This document shows positions 33,021 through 43,205 of a stretch of DNA of 64,000 nt, one piece after another. The number at the start of each line of letters is the position of its first letter. Position 1 is the first letter of the stretch. The translations under genes were made by a program, and so were the position numbers. The notes beneath the pieces are model-generated. The model did no database searches. It saw only the letters and a list, made by a program, of their open reading frames with translations, and was not told where the DNA came from. The DNA is taken from contig DATHRK010000102.1 of the NCBI GenBank assembly GCA_035465395.1, positions 11,185-75,184 of the forward strand, written 5' to 3'. Origin of the DNA: DATHRK01 sp035465395. GTDB taxonomy: Bacteria > Gemmatimonadota > Gemmatimonadetes > Longimicrobiales > RSA9.

Positions 33021-35185
33021 GGCCAGAGTGGCCTCGTCACCCACTGGACGCGCAGCAGCGCGCCCCTATAGCCAGGCTCGAACGCGGCCCCGGTCCAGTC
33101 CAGGGACGCCAGCACGTCCCAGCCGTCGCCCGCCAGGTTCACGTCCAGCCCCGCACCCAGGAAGAACACCTCCTCGTCGAAGAAGCGGCGCTCCGGACCG
33201 CGCTCGCGCACGAAGACGTAGGAGGGCCGCACGCGCAGTCCGACGAAGCGGTCCGGGTCGATCTTGCGCTCCCAGGCCAGGCCCACGCTCGGCGCCAGAT
33301 AGTAGTCGGGAGTCCAGTACAGCGGCTGGCCGTCCAGCGCGGGGGAGTCGCCCGTGGTGCCGATGAAGCTCAGCCCGGCGAGCGCCGCGAAGCCGCCGCC
33401 GAGCGGGCGGCGGACATCCGTGGAGGCCCCGATCCGCCAGGTCTCCCCCAGCTGCGAGGTCAGGAATTCGGTCTCGGTCGCGACGGAAATACGCCACTTC
33501 CCCGCGCCCGTGTGCACGGCCGCGGTGGCCAGATTGGAGAGTGCGTCGGCGGCCAGCGCCGCGGTGGTCGCCGCGCGACGGACCGCGGTGCCGAATTCGT
33601 AGCGCGCCTCCAGTCGGGTGCCGGGGCGGGCGTCCCACGTCACGCCCGCCAGGGCGGTCGGAAAGATGCCCGCGTGGTCGAACGCGTGGAAGCCGACGCC
33701 CAGGGTGAGCCACGCGTTCTCCGACGTGGTGAAGCGCCCCTGGCCGCGCAGCGCGAAGCCCGCGGTGAGGAGGTCCAGCTCCTTGGCCTGCCGGCCCGCG
33801 ACGGCGTCCGACTGGACGCCCACCGACCACACGCGGGTGTCGCCGAACCAGGTGCGCGTCACGGTGTTGGAGTACCAGAGGAAGCTCTGGTTGTCCCCGA
33901 AGGTGTGGTTCGTCGCTTCCCACCGGCCGATCGGGGGCACCGAGGCCTCCGGCCGGGGCGGTGCCGGGGGCTCCAGGGCCGCTTGCGCGAGCGCCAGCCC
34001 CGTGCGGCCGCGCTCGTCGCGGGGGCGCTCGTCGAGGGCCCGCTGGTACAGGGCGAGCGCTTCCTCCTGCGACCCGCGCCAGCGCTCGATGTCGGCGGCG
34101 AGCAGCAGCGCGTCCGCGTCCCGCGGCCGGGCCGCGAGGGCCACCCGCAGGTCGGCGAGGGCGTCGTCCCAGCGCTCCTGTTCCGCGTACAGACGGGCGC
34201 GCTCCAGGCGCAGCGCCGGATCGTCGCCCTCGCGCAGCAGCGCCTCGTACAGCGCGAGCGACTCGTCCGTGCGGAGCGCCCAGGCGAGGGCGCGCGCGGT
34301 GCGCACGCGCGTCCCACGGTCCGGCGTGGCGCGCTCGGCGTAGCGGACCAGCGCGTCCGCCGTCGCCGCGGCCGAATCCGCCTGCGCCGCCACGGCCGCG
34401 TACTCCAGCCACAGCGAGTCGGGGAATTCGCCGCTCCAGGCGGCGTAACGCATGTGGAGGACGGCCTCCCCGAAGCGCCCCTCGCGGGCGAGCGCGCGGC
34501 CCAGCCACAGGCGCTCGCGGGGGGCGTCGCGCTCGGCCAGCCAGCGGGCCGCTTCGGCCGCGGTGGGCTGGAGCGAGCCGCGCAGCTCGCGGAGCAGGCG
34601 CGTCGCCTCCACGTCACCCGGCGCGAGCGCCAGCGCCTGGCGGGTGGCGTCCAGCGCCCCCGACGTGTCGCCGGCCCACCAGCGGTAGCGCGCCACCTCG
34701 AGCCGCAGTCCGGCGTCGCCGGACCGCTCGGCCAGCAGGGGCTCCAGCATGCGCGCCGCCGCGGCCGGGTCGTCGCCCAGTGCGAGCGCGCGGGCGTGTT
34801 CGCGGCGCACCGACGGCGTGCGCTCGGCGGGCGCCAGGCGCGCGTACTGCCGGGCCGCCTCCGCGTAGTTCGCCCGCCCCACGGCCGCGCGCGCCCTGTC
34901 GAGCGGGGTGCCGGGGTTGCCCTGCGGCGTGATCGGCGCAGCGGGCCGCTCCGGCCGCTCGTCCACGATGGCGGGCAGCGCCGCGCGCTCCGCTCCCCGC
35001 GGCTCCGCCGACCGGATCGGCTCGCGGGCGCCCGCGCTCCGGGCGATGGGGTTGCCGTACACCTCGCTCTCGGACAGGCCCGCTGGCGGGTCGTAGAGGA
35101 CGTAGAGCGCGCCCATGCTGACGATCAGCACGAGGACCGCCAGAAGGACGAGCCGCGGGAGGTAGCCGCCTCCGCCTCCGGCCAC
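33017..35185 (-). CDS. TPR plus outer-membrane beta-barrel exopolysaccharide exporter (PgaA/BcsC-like)
   Basis: A 722-residue product with one N-terminal hydrophobic segment (about 9-30), a low-complexity linker, tetratricopeptide repeats from about 95 to 410, and a C-terminal region of about 300 residues with alternating short beta strands, ending in a hydrophobic aromatic strand (VQWVTRPLWP) as expected for a barrel. This is the architecture of PgaA and BcsC, which guide glycan through the periplasm and export it. The GTG start (35183-35185) lies three bases after the stop of the KaiC-like gene. Confidence 0.82.
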   Translation of the reverse strand: MAGGGGGYLPRLVLLAVLVLIVSMGALYVLYDPPAGLSESEVYGNPIARSAGAREPIRSAEPRGAERAALPAIVDERPERPAAPITPQGNPGTPLDRARAAVGRANYAEAARQYARLAPAERTPSVRREHARALALGDDPAAAARMLEPLLAERSGDAGLRLEVARYRWWAGDTSGALDATRQALALAPGDVEATRLLRELRGSLQPTAAEAARWLAERDAPRERLWLGRALAREGRFGEAVLHMRYAAWSGEFPDSLWLEYAAVAAQADSAAATADALVRYAERATPDRGTRVRTARALAWALRTDESLALYEALLREGDDPALRLERARLYAEQERWDDALADLRVALAARPRDADALLLAADIERWRGSQEEALALYQRALDERPRDERGRTGLALAQAALEPPAPPRPEASVPPIGRWEATNHTFGDNQSFLWYSNTVTRTWFGDTRVWSVGVQSDAVAGRQAKELDLLTAGFALRGQGRFTTSENAWLTLGVGFHAFDHAGIFPTALAGVTWDARPGTRLEARYEFGTAVRRAATTAALAADALSNLATAAVHTGAGKWRISVATETEFLTSQLGETWRIGASTDVRRPLGGGFAALAGLSFIGTTGDSPALDGQPLYWTPDYYLAPSVGLAWERKIDPDRFVGLRVRPSYVFVRERGPERRFFDEEVFFLGAGLDVNLAGDGWDVLASLDWTGAAFEPGYRGALLRVQWVTRPLWP

Positions 35186-35188
35186 GAA

Positions 35189-36772
35189 TCAGCTCCCGCC
35201 GGCGACGGGTCCCGGTCGCGCGGAGGCGCCGTTCTCCAGCCAGCCGATCACGCCTTCCCGATCCGCGGGATAGGAGAACAACGAGGTGTGATCCAGATCC
35301 GCGAGCCCCGGCTCGGCCGACACCAAACGGGTCAGCAGGGCGCGCACGTGCTTGCGGTGGATGTCGTGGAGGTAGAGCGCGACGCGCCCGTCTTCCATCA
35401 CGGCGACGAGGTCGCCGTCGCGCACGCGCAGCCGCTCCAGCAGGAGGCGGCTGGCTTCGGTGGCGCTGAGGTCGGCGGGGCCGAGCTCCACGAGCGCGAA
35501 GTAGGCGTGCCGGGCCCCGTCCACGTGGCCGCGCAGGATCGAGCGGAACGCGCCCGGCTCGAGCGGCACGAAGTCGCCGGAGTCGCCGGTCGCCTGCTCG
35601 GCAGGTGGTCCCGCGGCGACGGCGCCCTCCGCCAGGCGCCGGTGCCCCCGGCTCCGGGCGTTGTCGATACGCGCAAGCAGCTCGGACGGCCCCAGCGTGT
35701 CCTCCAGGAAGTCGTCGCCGCCGGCCCGCAGCCCCTCCGCGCGGGTGTGCCCGCGCAGGCCCCGCGTGGAGGAGACGAAGAGGATCGGCGCGCCGTTCCC
35801 CGCACGCCGCAGCTCCCGGGTCAGGCTGAGCGCGGGCTCCGGCCGCATCGGGTCCAGCGCCACCAGGAGCGCGCCGTAGTTGGCGGACGCGAGGTCGCCG
35901 AACGCGCGCGCCACCGAATCGAAGGCGTCCAGCTCGTAAGCGTCGCGCAGCGGCGGCAGCCACTCGGGCGGGAACTTGGCGCCCTGGCTGAGCAGCACCA
36001 CACGGCGGCGGGTCTCCTCCGGCAGATCGTCGTGGGAGCGCAAGGCGAGCTCTTCGACGATGCCCGCGCCGGGCCGGATCGAGAAGCGCACCGACTCGGT
36101 CGACCCCAGCCGCTGGCGCAGCTTGCGCACGGTCATCTGGCGGGCCGCGCCGTCCAGGTTCTCGAAGTGGAAGATGCCGGCCGCGCCCGCGCTGATGCGG
36201 TTGTAGATCCGGCGGTAGTAGGTCTCGCTGAGGTCGCCCGGCACCGTGATGAAGGTCGTGCACGGGATCTCGTCGAGGAACTGCGCGAACGCGTCGACCG
36301 CCTCATCGGCCGCCATGCCGCCTTCCAGCAGCGGCAGTACCGAATCGATCACCAACCGGTGCGGGATCCGGTCCCAGAGTAGCGACTTCAGCTCCTCGAA
36401 GACCACCGAGGGATCCGCGACGCGGCTGTAATGGCGCTGGAAGTCCAGTCGGTAGCGAAAGAACGCCAGGCGATCCTGGGCGGCCGCGCCCTGCAGGTCG
36501 TAGCCGAGATACTCGGCCTGCGTGAAGAGATCCGCCGGGTCGTCCTGCGTGAGGACGGCGCACGTCTCGTGCGCATCCAGGCCGGTCCCCAGGAAGTGAA
36601 GCGCGGTGGATGTCTTGCCCGAGCCGGGCGCACCGCTGAGCACGTAGTATCGGCCCGAGATCAGTCCGCCGATCCGCTCGTCGAACGGACGAACGCCGGT
36701 CGATACGGTCTTGGCCTCCGTCGATTGCGCCACGGGGAAGCGCTCCGAGACTGTGGTCCGCATGGTTCCCAT
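35189..36772 (-). CDS. KaiC/RecA-type ATPase fused to degenerate receiver and degenerate GGDEF-like domains (BcsE-like layout)
   Basis: A 527-residue cytosolic protein. Residues 20-245 form a KaiC-like RecA domain with Walker A GAPGSGKT (47-54) and Walker B LVIDS (140-144). Residues 255-375 look like a receiver: strand LLVALDP with D307, and RAGGDDFLEDTLGPSELLARI in the usual last-helix place, but no acidic pocket and no conserved lysine. Residues 405-510 align with GGDEF domains: RxxD at 449-452 (RVRD, the inhibitory-site pattern), with MEDGR where GGDEF should be. BcsE, the cellulose-secretion cyclic-di-GMP receptor, has the same ATPase-like, REC-like, GGDEF-like order. It heads the exopolysaccharide operon. 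Starts TTG 36781, ATG 36772 and ATG 36763 are all possible. Confidence 0.75.
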   Translation of the reverse strand: MGTMRTTVSERFPVAQSTEAKTVSTGVRPFDERIGGLISGRYYVLSGAPGSGKTSTALHFLGTGLDAHETCAVLTQDDPADLFTQAEYLGYDLQGAAAQDRLAFFRYRLDFQRHYSRVADPSVVFEELKSLLWDRIPHRLVIDSVLPLLEGGMAADEAVDAFAQFLDEIPCTTFITVPGDLSETYYRRIYNRISAGAAGIFHFENLDGAARQMTVRKLRQRLGSTESVRFSIRPGAGIVEELALRSHDDLPEETRRRVVLLSQGAKFPPEWLPPLRDAYELDAFDSVARAFGDLASANYGALLVALDPMRPEPALSLTRELRRAGNGAPILFVSSTRGLRGHTRAEGLRAGGDDFLEDTLGPSELLARIDNARSRGHRRLAEGAVAAGPPAEQATGDSGDFVPLEPGAFRSILRGHVDGARHAYFALVELGPADLSATEASRLLLERLRVRDGDLVAVMEDGRVALYLHDIHRKHVRALLTRLVSAEPGLADLDHTSLFSYPADREGVIGWLENGASARPGPVAGGS

Positions 36773-36886
36773 CCACCCCAACCCCAGGACAACTTTCGTA
36801 CCGCCCTAGTCGGCGCCACGATGGCCCGCGGTTGAGGGACGAACCCTGCCCCGCCCCTGTCCGGCAACGCCGCCGTGGGAACGTCG

Positions 36887-36907
36887 CGTTACGTCACGCC
36901 TGTAACG
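36887..36907. promoter_or_regulatory. Inverted repeat CGTTAC-N9-GTAACG upstream of the exopolysaccharide operon
   Basis: Two perfect 6-bp arms (36887-36892 and 36902-36907), centred 21 bases apart end to end, lie about 115 bases before the start of the KaiC/BcsE-like gene. A related CGTTGC follows nearby. The 243-base gap holds no gene. It may be an operator of the exopolysaccharide operon or of the upstream membrane-protein gene's end. I could not define a promoter. Confidence 0.4.
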
Positions 36908-37015
36908 GTCCGTTGCGATCGTCGTAGCCGGTCACCGCGAACCTCTCGCCCGGAGACGACAGCCGCGAGGCGCCGGCACGAGAGGGCCGGCCGCGGCGGC
37001 GCCCGGTGCGAAGCC

Positions 37016-37723
37016 CTACGAATCCGCTTCGTCGCCCTCGCCCTCGTCGCCCTCGCCTTCGCCATCGTCGGATTCGGCCGGCGCGGCCACCGCGCCCGAG
37101 CCCGCGCCGCCTTCCATGACGGCGAGGTCCGGATCGCCGAAGCGGTCCACGCCGATCAGCGCCCGGGTCAGCCCGCGGCGGTCCGCGAAGCCGAGCGTCG
37201 CCGAGCGGTCGGCCGCGACGCCGAGCACGGCGCGCGCCCTGCCGTCCTCGTCAGCGAACGCCAGGTTGCTGACGTCGGGGAGGTGGGCCAGCACAATGCG
37301 CTGGGCTCCCTCCTGGTCCAGGAACGCGATCCCGGGAGAACCGCCCTGGTCGAGGACGGACAGGCGGATACGTACGTTGCCGTCGGTGTCCATCAGGGAA
37401 AGCCTCGCGCTGCCGTCGTCCTCGGCGCGCCACACGCCGCGCACCGCGCCGCTCGCGTCGGAGAGCTGGAACTCGCGGGCGGTGACCGTGGACGCCGCCC
37501 ACGCCGGCATGCCGCCGGAACGTAGCTGGAAGAAGTAGAAGGCGGCCGCGCCGAGGGCCAGGACGAGAAGGATGAGAATCACGCCGCCCATGAGGTGGAG
37601 CCGGCGGTTGGAGCGCTCCACGCGCTTCAAACGGTCGACAACGATGTCTTCGAACTCGCGCGCGAGCTCCTCGACCGTCTTCCCCCCGGAAAGAGATCCG
37701 GACAGCCCCTGGTTCACCGCCAT
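37016..37723 (-). CDS. Coiled-coil membrane protein with beta-repeat exterior domain
   Basis: A 235-residue protein: N-terminal coiled coil (about 15-42, EEFEDIVVDRLKRVERSN-like heptads), one transmembrane helix (about 46-66), then about 130 residues of beta repeats of the pattern L-x-D-x-x-G-x-x-R (for example LSDASGAVRG, LMDTDGNVRI, FADEDGRARA), and a glycine/glutamate/aspartate-rich tail. The repeated strands recall small beta-solenoid or beta-propeller-like modules. I do not recognise the family. It lies between the Tad block and the exopolysaccharide operon, 141 bases from the AAA+ gene, and could belong to either or stand alone. Confidence 0.65.
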   Translation of the reverse strand: MAVNQGLSGSLSGGKTVEELAREFEDIVVDRLKRVERSNRRLHLMGGVILILLVLALGAAAFYFFQLRSGGMPAWAASTVTAREFQLSDASGAVRGVWRAEDDGSARLSLMDTDGNVRIRLSVLDQGGSPGIAFLDQEGAQRIVLAHLPDVSNLAFADEDGRARAVLGVAADRSATLGFADRRGLTRALIGVDRFGDPDLAVMEGGAGSGAVAAPAESDDGEGEGDEGEGDEADS

Positions 37724-37864
37724 GACCCGCTCCGTTCCCGTCGGTATTCCCAGTCGCGCTGCCGCCTCCTGCGCTGCGGCACCGCGATCGCATCGTCCTC
37801 AGCCCAGCCCCCGATCGGGCCTCCCCGCCACGCCTTCCGGCCGCACTCCCTTTTCAGCGGCCTG

Positions 37865-39244
<1,380 letters not shown>

Positions 39245-39277
39245 GGACTCCCCCTCTTGCGAAACGTTGCAGATTCG

Positions 39278-39757
39278 TCATGGCCGGGAGAGCGCGTGCG
39301 AATCAAACGCGGCGGCCGCACCCACGGTCGCCGGAGCCTCCGGCGGCTCGTGCGCGGCCTGATCCGCGGTACCACCGAGGACCCTGTCCTCCGCGATCGG
39401 CTGCCAAACGAGCTTGTCGCCCACCTGCGTGCCGCTGGCCTCGATCGTTCCCGTCGGGATCTCCAGGGCGTAGTGCGAGCCCTTGATGAACCCCGTGCGG
39501 GCGCCGGGCTGCAGGTCGGAGCGCAGGTGCACGACGGTTCCTTCGGCGTCCAGGAAGACGACGTCGAGGGCGTACTTCATGCCGTACATGTGTACCCCCC
39601 GGCAGGGCACGATCAGCAGCCCCTCCCCCGGTTCGGGGGCGGGACGGCCCAGCATACCGCGCAGGCGGGTCCAGTGGGTGCGCGCGACCGCGACGCGGCC
39701 GCCCAGCACGCTCTGGCGGGTGGCGTTGCGCACCTCGATCCGGGGCATCGCCCCCAT
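39278..39757 (-). CDS. DUF192-family protein
   Basis: A 159-residue protein whose N-terminal 110 residues carry the DUF192 fold (GMLGRPAPEPGEGLLIVPCRGVHMYGMKYALDVVFLD and ...GSHYALEIPTGT). These small beta proteins have no settled function; many are secreted or lipoproteins, but this one lacks an obvious signal. The C-terminal 40 residues are low-complexity. The ATG at 39755-39757 shares one base with the tadC stop (TGATG), so it is translated with the pilus genes. Confidence 0.85.
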   Translation of the reverse strand: MGAMPRIEVRNATRQSVLGGRVAVARTHWTRLRGMLGRPAPEPGEGLLIVPCRGVHMYGMKYALDVVFLDAEGTVVHLRSDLQPGARTGFIKGSHYALEIPTGTIEASGTQVGDKLVWQPIAEDRVLGGTADQAAHEPPEAPATVGAAAAFDSHALSRP

Positions 39758-40698
39758 CAACCGAACCCTTCGCCCGTGACCAGCACCCGGTAGATCTGGA
39801 TGGCCGCGGGTCCGAGGATCACGGTGAAGATCGCCGGGAAGACGCAGAACACGAGCGGCGGGATCAGCTTGATCGTGGTCTTCGCGGCGGCCTCCTCGGC
39901 GCGCTGCCGACGCTTCGTGCGCATGGTGTCGGCCTGCGTGCGCAGGGCCGTGGACACCGAGGTACCGAAGCGGTCGGTCTGGATCAGGATGGCCGTGAGC
40001 GCGCGCACGTCGTCCACCCCCGTCCGCTCGGCGAGGTTGCGCAGTGCCTGCGAGCGCTCCGCGCCGGCGCGGATCTCCAGGTTCACCAGGACGAGCTCCT
40101 CGCTCATCTCCATGCTGACGTGGCGGATTTCTTCGGCCACGCGCACCAGCGCCTGGTTCAGCCCGAGGCCGGCCTCCACGCAGACGACCATCAGGTCGAG
40201 CGCGTCGGGCAGCGCCTTCTGGATCTGGAGCTTCCGCTTCTTCTGCTTGCGGCCCACGTAGAAGCTCGGCATGACCCAGCCGAGCCCGGCGGCCGCCAGG
40301 CCGCGCATGAGCAGCGAGCTCGGCTCGGCGCCCGACGCGGCGCCGATGGCCAGCATCGACAGCCCCAGGCCGGCGGTCATGAACAACCGGACGCCCCAGA
40401 AGACCGACGGGGCGGTCGGGCTCCGGTAGCCGGCCTGCACCAGCCGCTTTCGGATCTCCGCGGAGTCCTCGCGGCTGGCGTCCACCTTGGATCCGAGGCG
40501 GCGCAGGAACAGCTCGAACTGCGCGCGACGGTCCTGCCGGCCGGCCGCCTCCTGGGACACGCCCGCGTAGCCGAGCCGCCGCAGCTCGGACAGCCGCTGC
40601 GACACGGCGCGCGGCTTGTTGGGGGCCAGGTCCATCGCCCCGAGCACGCCGAGTACCACGGTGAGGCCAATGAGGACCGCGATCAGTACGAGACTCAT
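39757..40698 (-). CDS. tadC: TadC: inner-membrane platform protein of the Tad/Flp pilus
   Basis: A type II secretion system F-domain protein of 313 residues that forms, with TadB, the inner-membrane base on which the TadA motor acts. Spans are at about 3-22, 98-118, 125-145 and 275-300. The central T2SSF region contains ALPDALDLMVVCVEAGLGLNQAL and LNLEIRAG-like repeats typical of the family. It lies nine bases after tadB. Confidence 0.92.
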   Translation of the reverse strand: MSLVLIAVLIGLTVVLGVLGAMDLAPNKPRAVSQRLSELRRLGYAGVSQEAAGRQDRRAQFELFLRRLGSKVDASREDSAEIRKRLVQAGYRSPTAPSVFWGVRLFMTAGLGLSMLAIGAASGAEPSSLLMRGLAAAGLGWVMPSFYVGRKQKKRKLQIQKALPDALDLMVVCVEAGLGLNQALVRVAEEIRHVSMEMSEELVLVNLEIRAGAERSQALRNLAERTGVDDVRALTAILIQTDRFGTSVSTALRTQADTMRTKRRQRAEEAAAKTTIKLIPPLVFCVFPAIFTVILGPAAIQIYRVLVTGEGFG

Positions 40699-40707
40699 TG
40701 CCGCCCC

Positions 40708-41682
40708 CTAGATGTCGATGTCCACGACCTGGCGGATCCACAGGAAGCCTATCACCTGTAGGATCAGCGCCGCGCCCAGGAAGAACACCCCGAGCGGGTC
40801 GGTGAACAGCGTCATGATGTACTCGCGGTTCAGGAAGTAGAACAGGATCCCCATGATGATGGGGAGCCCCGCGAGCAGGTATCCCGTCATGCGCCCCTGC
40901 GCGGTGCGCGTACGGATCTCGCGCTGGATCCGGAAACGCTCCCGAATCGTGTGCGAGATACTGTCGAGGATCTCGGCCAGGTTGCCGCCGACCTCCCGCT
41001 GGATCAGCACGGCGGTCACGAAGATGCGCACGTCCAGCAGCGGATTGCGGTCGGCGAGCGACAGCAGCGCGTCCTGAACCGGGAGGCCGAAGCGCTGCTC
41101 CTCGAAGGCGCGGCGGTACTCCTCGCCCAGCGGCGCGGGCAGCTCCTCGGCGACCATCTTGATCCCCGCGGAGAACGGGTGCCCGGCGCGCAGCGCGCGT
41201 CCCATGAGGTCGATCGCCTCCGGAAGCTGCTCCTCGAGCTTGCGCATCCGCCGGGCGCGCTTGCGGACGACGTAGAGGTAGGGCAGACCCGCGCCCACGG
41301 TCCCCGTCACCAGCGCCATCAGCAGGCTGTTGGAGAAGAGGAAGCCGGCGACGAAACCGGCGAAGCCGAAGCCCAGCGTGGCGAGGATGTACGTCGAGAT
41401 CGTCCAGGACAGGTCCGCCTGCTCGATCGCCGTCTGGATCCCGCGCATGCGTGTGAACTTGTCGGCGAACGCCTCCAGCGCCGACTGTTCGTGGAGCGGG
41501 CGCAGGAGGTCCGAGCCCACGCCCGAGCGCGCCGCCATGGTCTCGAAGTCCATGTTCTCGAGACGGCTCGCGAGCGACTTGCGGTCGCGCGCGTCGCGCA
41601 CCGTCTCGAGTCCGAGGACGACGAAGACGACCAGCGCCGCGACGGCGAGGAAGACGAGGACTGCCCCGAGGGTGGTTCCCAT
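40708..41682 (-). CDS. tadB: TadB: inner-membrane platform protein of the Tad/Flp pilus
   Basis: A 324-residue T2SSF-domain paralogue of TadC. It has an N-terminal helix (about 5-24), two spans around 95-135, the conserved stretch QLPEAIDLMGRALRAGHPFSAGIKMVAEELPAPLGEE, and C-terminal spans (about 262-320). It partners TadC at the base of the pilus. It begins three bases after the tadA stop. Confidence 0.92.
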   Translation of the reverse strand: MGTTLGAVLVFLAVAALVVFVVLGLETVRDARDRKSLASRLENMDFETMAARSGVGSDLLRPLHEQSALEAFADKFTRMRGIQTAIEQADLSWTISTYILATLGFGFAGFVAGFLFSNSLLMALVTGTVGAGLPYLYVVRKRARRMRKLEEQLPEAIDLMGRALRAGHPFSAGIKMVAEELPAPLGEEYRRAFEEQRFGLPVQDALLSLADRNPLLDVRIFVTAVLIQREVGGNLAEILDSISHTIRERFRIQREIRTRTAQGRMTGYLLAGLPIIMGILFYFLNREYIMTLFTDPLGVFFLGAALILQVIGFLWIRQVVDIDI

Positions 41683-41685
41683 GGC

Positions 41686-43185
41686 TCAGCCCACCGACTC
41701 CAGCCGGTCGCCCCAGAGCGTCTTCTTTTCCGTCTTCTTGCCGACGGTCTCGGTCGCCTGCTCCTCGTCCATGTCGGTGCCCATCTCGTCGCCGAACAGG
41801 AACGAGGACAGCTTGATGCCGTGCTGGCGCAGGCGGTCCGCGAACCTCGGCCGGATGCCGGTCGAGCGGTAGGACCCCAGGACGTTGCCGTCCTCGTCCA
41901 GCCCCTGCCGGTCGAACAGGAAGATGTCCTGCATGGTGATCACGTCGCCCTCCATGCCCACGATCTCGGAGATCGCGATCACCTTGCGCGTCCCGTCGCT
42001 CATGCGGCTGGCCTGGATCACCACGTCGATCGCCGAGGAGATCTGCTCGCGCATCGCGCGCTCGGGGATGTTCAGGCTGGCCATCGACACCATCGTCTCC
42101 AGACGCGACAGCGCGTCGCGAGGCGTGTTCGCGTGCAGCGTCGTGAGCGAGCCGTCGTGCCCGGTGTTCATCGCCTGGAGCATGTCGATCGCCTCGCCGC
42201 CGCGGACCTCGCCCAGCACGATCCGATCGGGGCGCATACGCAGCGCGTTGATCACCAGCATCCGCTGGTTGACGGCGCCGTGCCCCTCGACGTTGGGGGG
42301 CCGGGTCTCGAGTCGCACGACGTGCGGCTGGCGCAGCTGCAGCTCCGCGGAGTCCTCGATCGTGACGATGCGCTCGTCCTTGGGGATGAAGCCGCTGAGG
42401 ATGTTGAGCAGCGTCGTCTTCCCGGCGCCCGTTCCGCCCGAGATCAGCACGTTGAGGCGGGACTTCACGACCGCCTCCAGCAGCTCGAGCATCTGCTTGC
42501 TGATCGATTCGTAGCGCAGCAGGTCCTCGCCGGAGAGCGTGTCGCGCTTGAACTTACGGATCGAGACGTGCGGCCCGTCGATCGCCAGCGGCGGGATGAT
42601 CGCGTTCACACGCGAGCCGTCCGCGAGCCGCGCGTCCACCATCGGCGAGCTGTCGTCGATGCGCCTCCCGACGGCGCTGACGATGCGGTCGATCACCTGC
42701 ATCAGGTGCCGGTCGTCGCGGAACTTGGTGCCGGTCTCGAAGAGCTTGCCGCGCTTCTCCACGAAGACCTGGCGGCCCGTGTTGACCAGCACGTCGGAGA
42801 CCTCGGGGTCCTTCATCAGGGGCTCGAGCGGACCCAGGCCGAAGATCTCGTCCAGGACCTTCTCCACCACCTGCTCGCGCTCGACGCTGGCGAGGGGGGT
42901 CTCCTCCTCGTTCAGCAGCTCGTGCGCGGCGCGCTGGATCGTGCGCGCGGCCTCCTCGCGATCCACCTCCTGGAGCGCGGCCAGGTTGAGCCGCTCCAGC
43001 AGGTGGCGGTGCAGGCGCTCCTGCACCGCGCTCAGCTCGCCGCCGGGCGTCGGGCTGGACGGCTCGGCCTTGCCGCCGCGCGCCTTGGCGCGGCGCGCCA
43101 GGTCGCCGGTCCACAGGCCGCCAGCAGCGCCGGCTTCGTTGCCGGCCTTCGGAGCGCCTTCCGTCGGTGTCGTCGGTTCCGTCAT
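41686..43185 (-). CDS. tadA: TadA/CpaF: ATPase of the Tad/Flp pilus
   Basis: A hexameric secretion ATPase of the VirB11/GspE group that drives Flp assembly (and possibly retraction). The 499-residue product has Walker A SGGTGAGKTTLLN, the aspartate box VTIEDSAELQL, Walker B ILGEVRGGEAIDML, and the histidine box NTGHDGSLTTLHAN. The first 75 residues are a variable linker and the last 40 are an acidic or basic tail without homology. The ATG at 43183-43185 follows GGAG. Confidence 0.95.
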   Translation of the reverse strand: MTEPTTPTEGAPKAGNEAGAAGGLWTGDLARRAKARGGKAEPSSPTPGGELSAVQERLHRHLLERLNLAALQEVDREEAARTIQRAAHELLNEEETPLASVEREQVVEKVLDEIFGLGPLEPLMKDPEVSDVLVNTGRQVFVEKRGKLFETGTKFRDDRHLMQVIDRIVSAVGRRIDDSSPMVDARLADGSRVNAIIPPLAIDGPHVSIRKFKRDTLSGEDLLRYESISKQMLELLEAVVKSRLNVLISGGTGAGKTTLLNILSGFIPKDERIVTIEDSAELQLRQPHVVRLETRPPNVEGHGAVNQRMLVINALRMRPDRIVLGEVRGGEAIDMLQAMNTGHDGSLTTLHANTPRDALSRLETMVSMASLNIPERAMREQISSAIDVVIQASRMSDGTRKVIAISEIVGMEGDVITMQDIFLFDRQGLDEDGNVLGSYRSTGIRPRFADRLRQHGIKLSSFLFGDEMGTDMDEEQATETVGKKTEKKTLWGDRLESVG

Positions 43186-43205
43186 GGTTCAGGCTCCCCC
43201 GGGCC

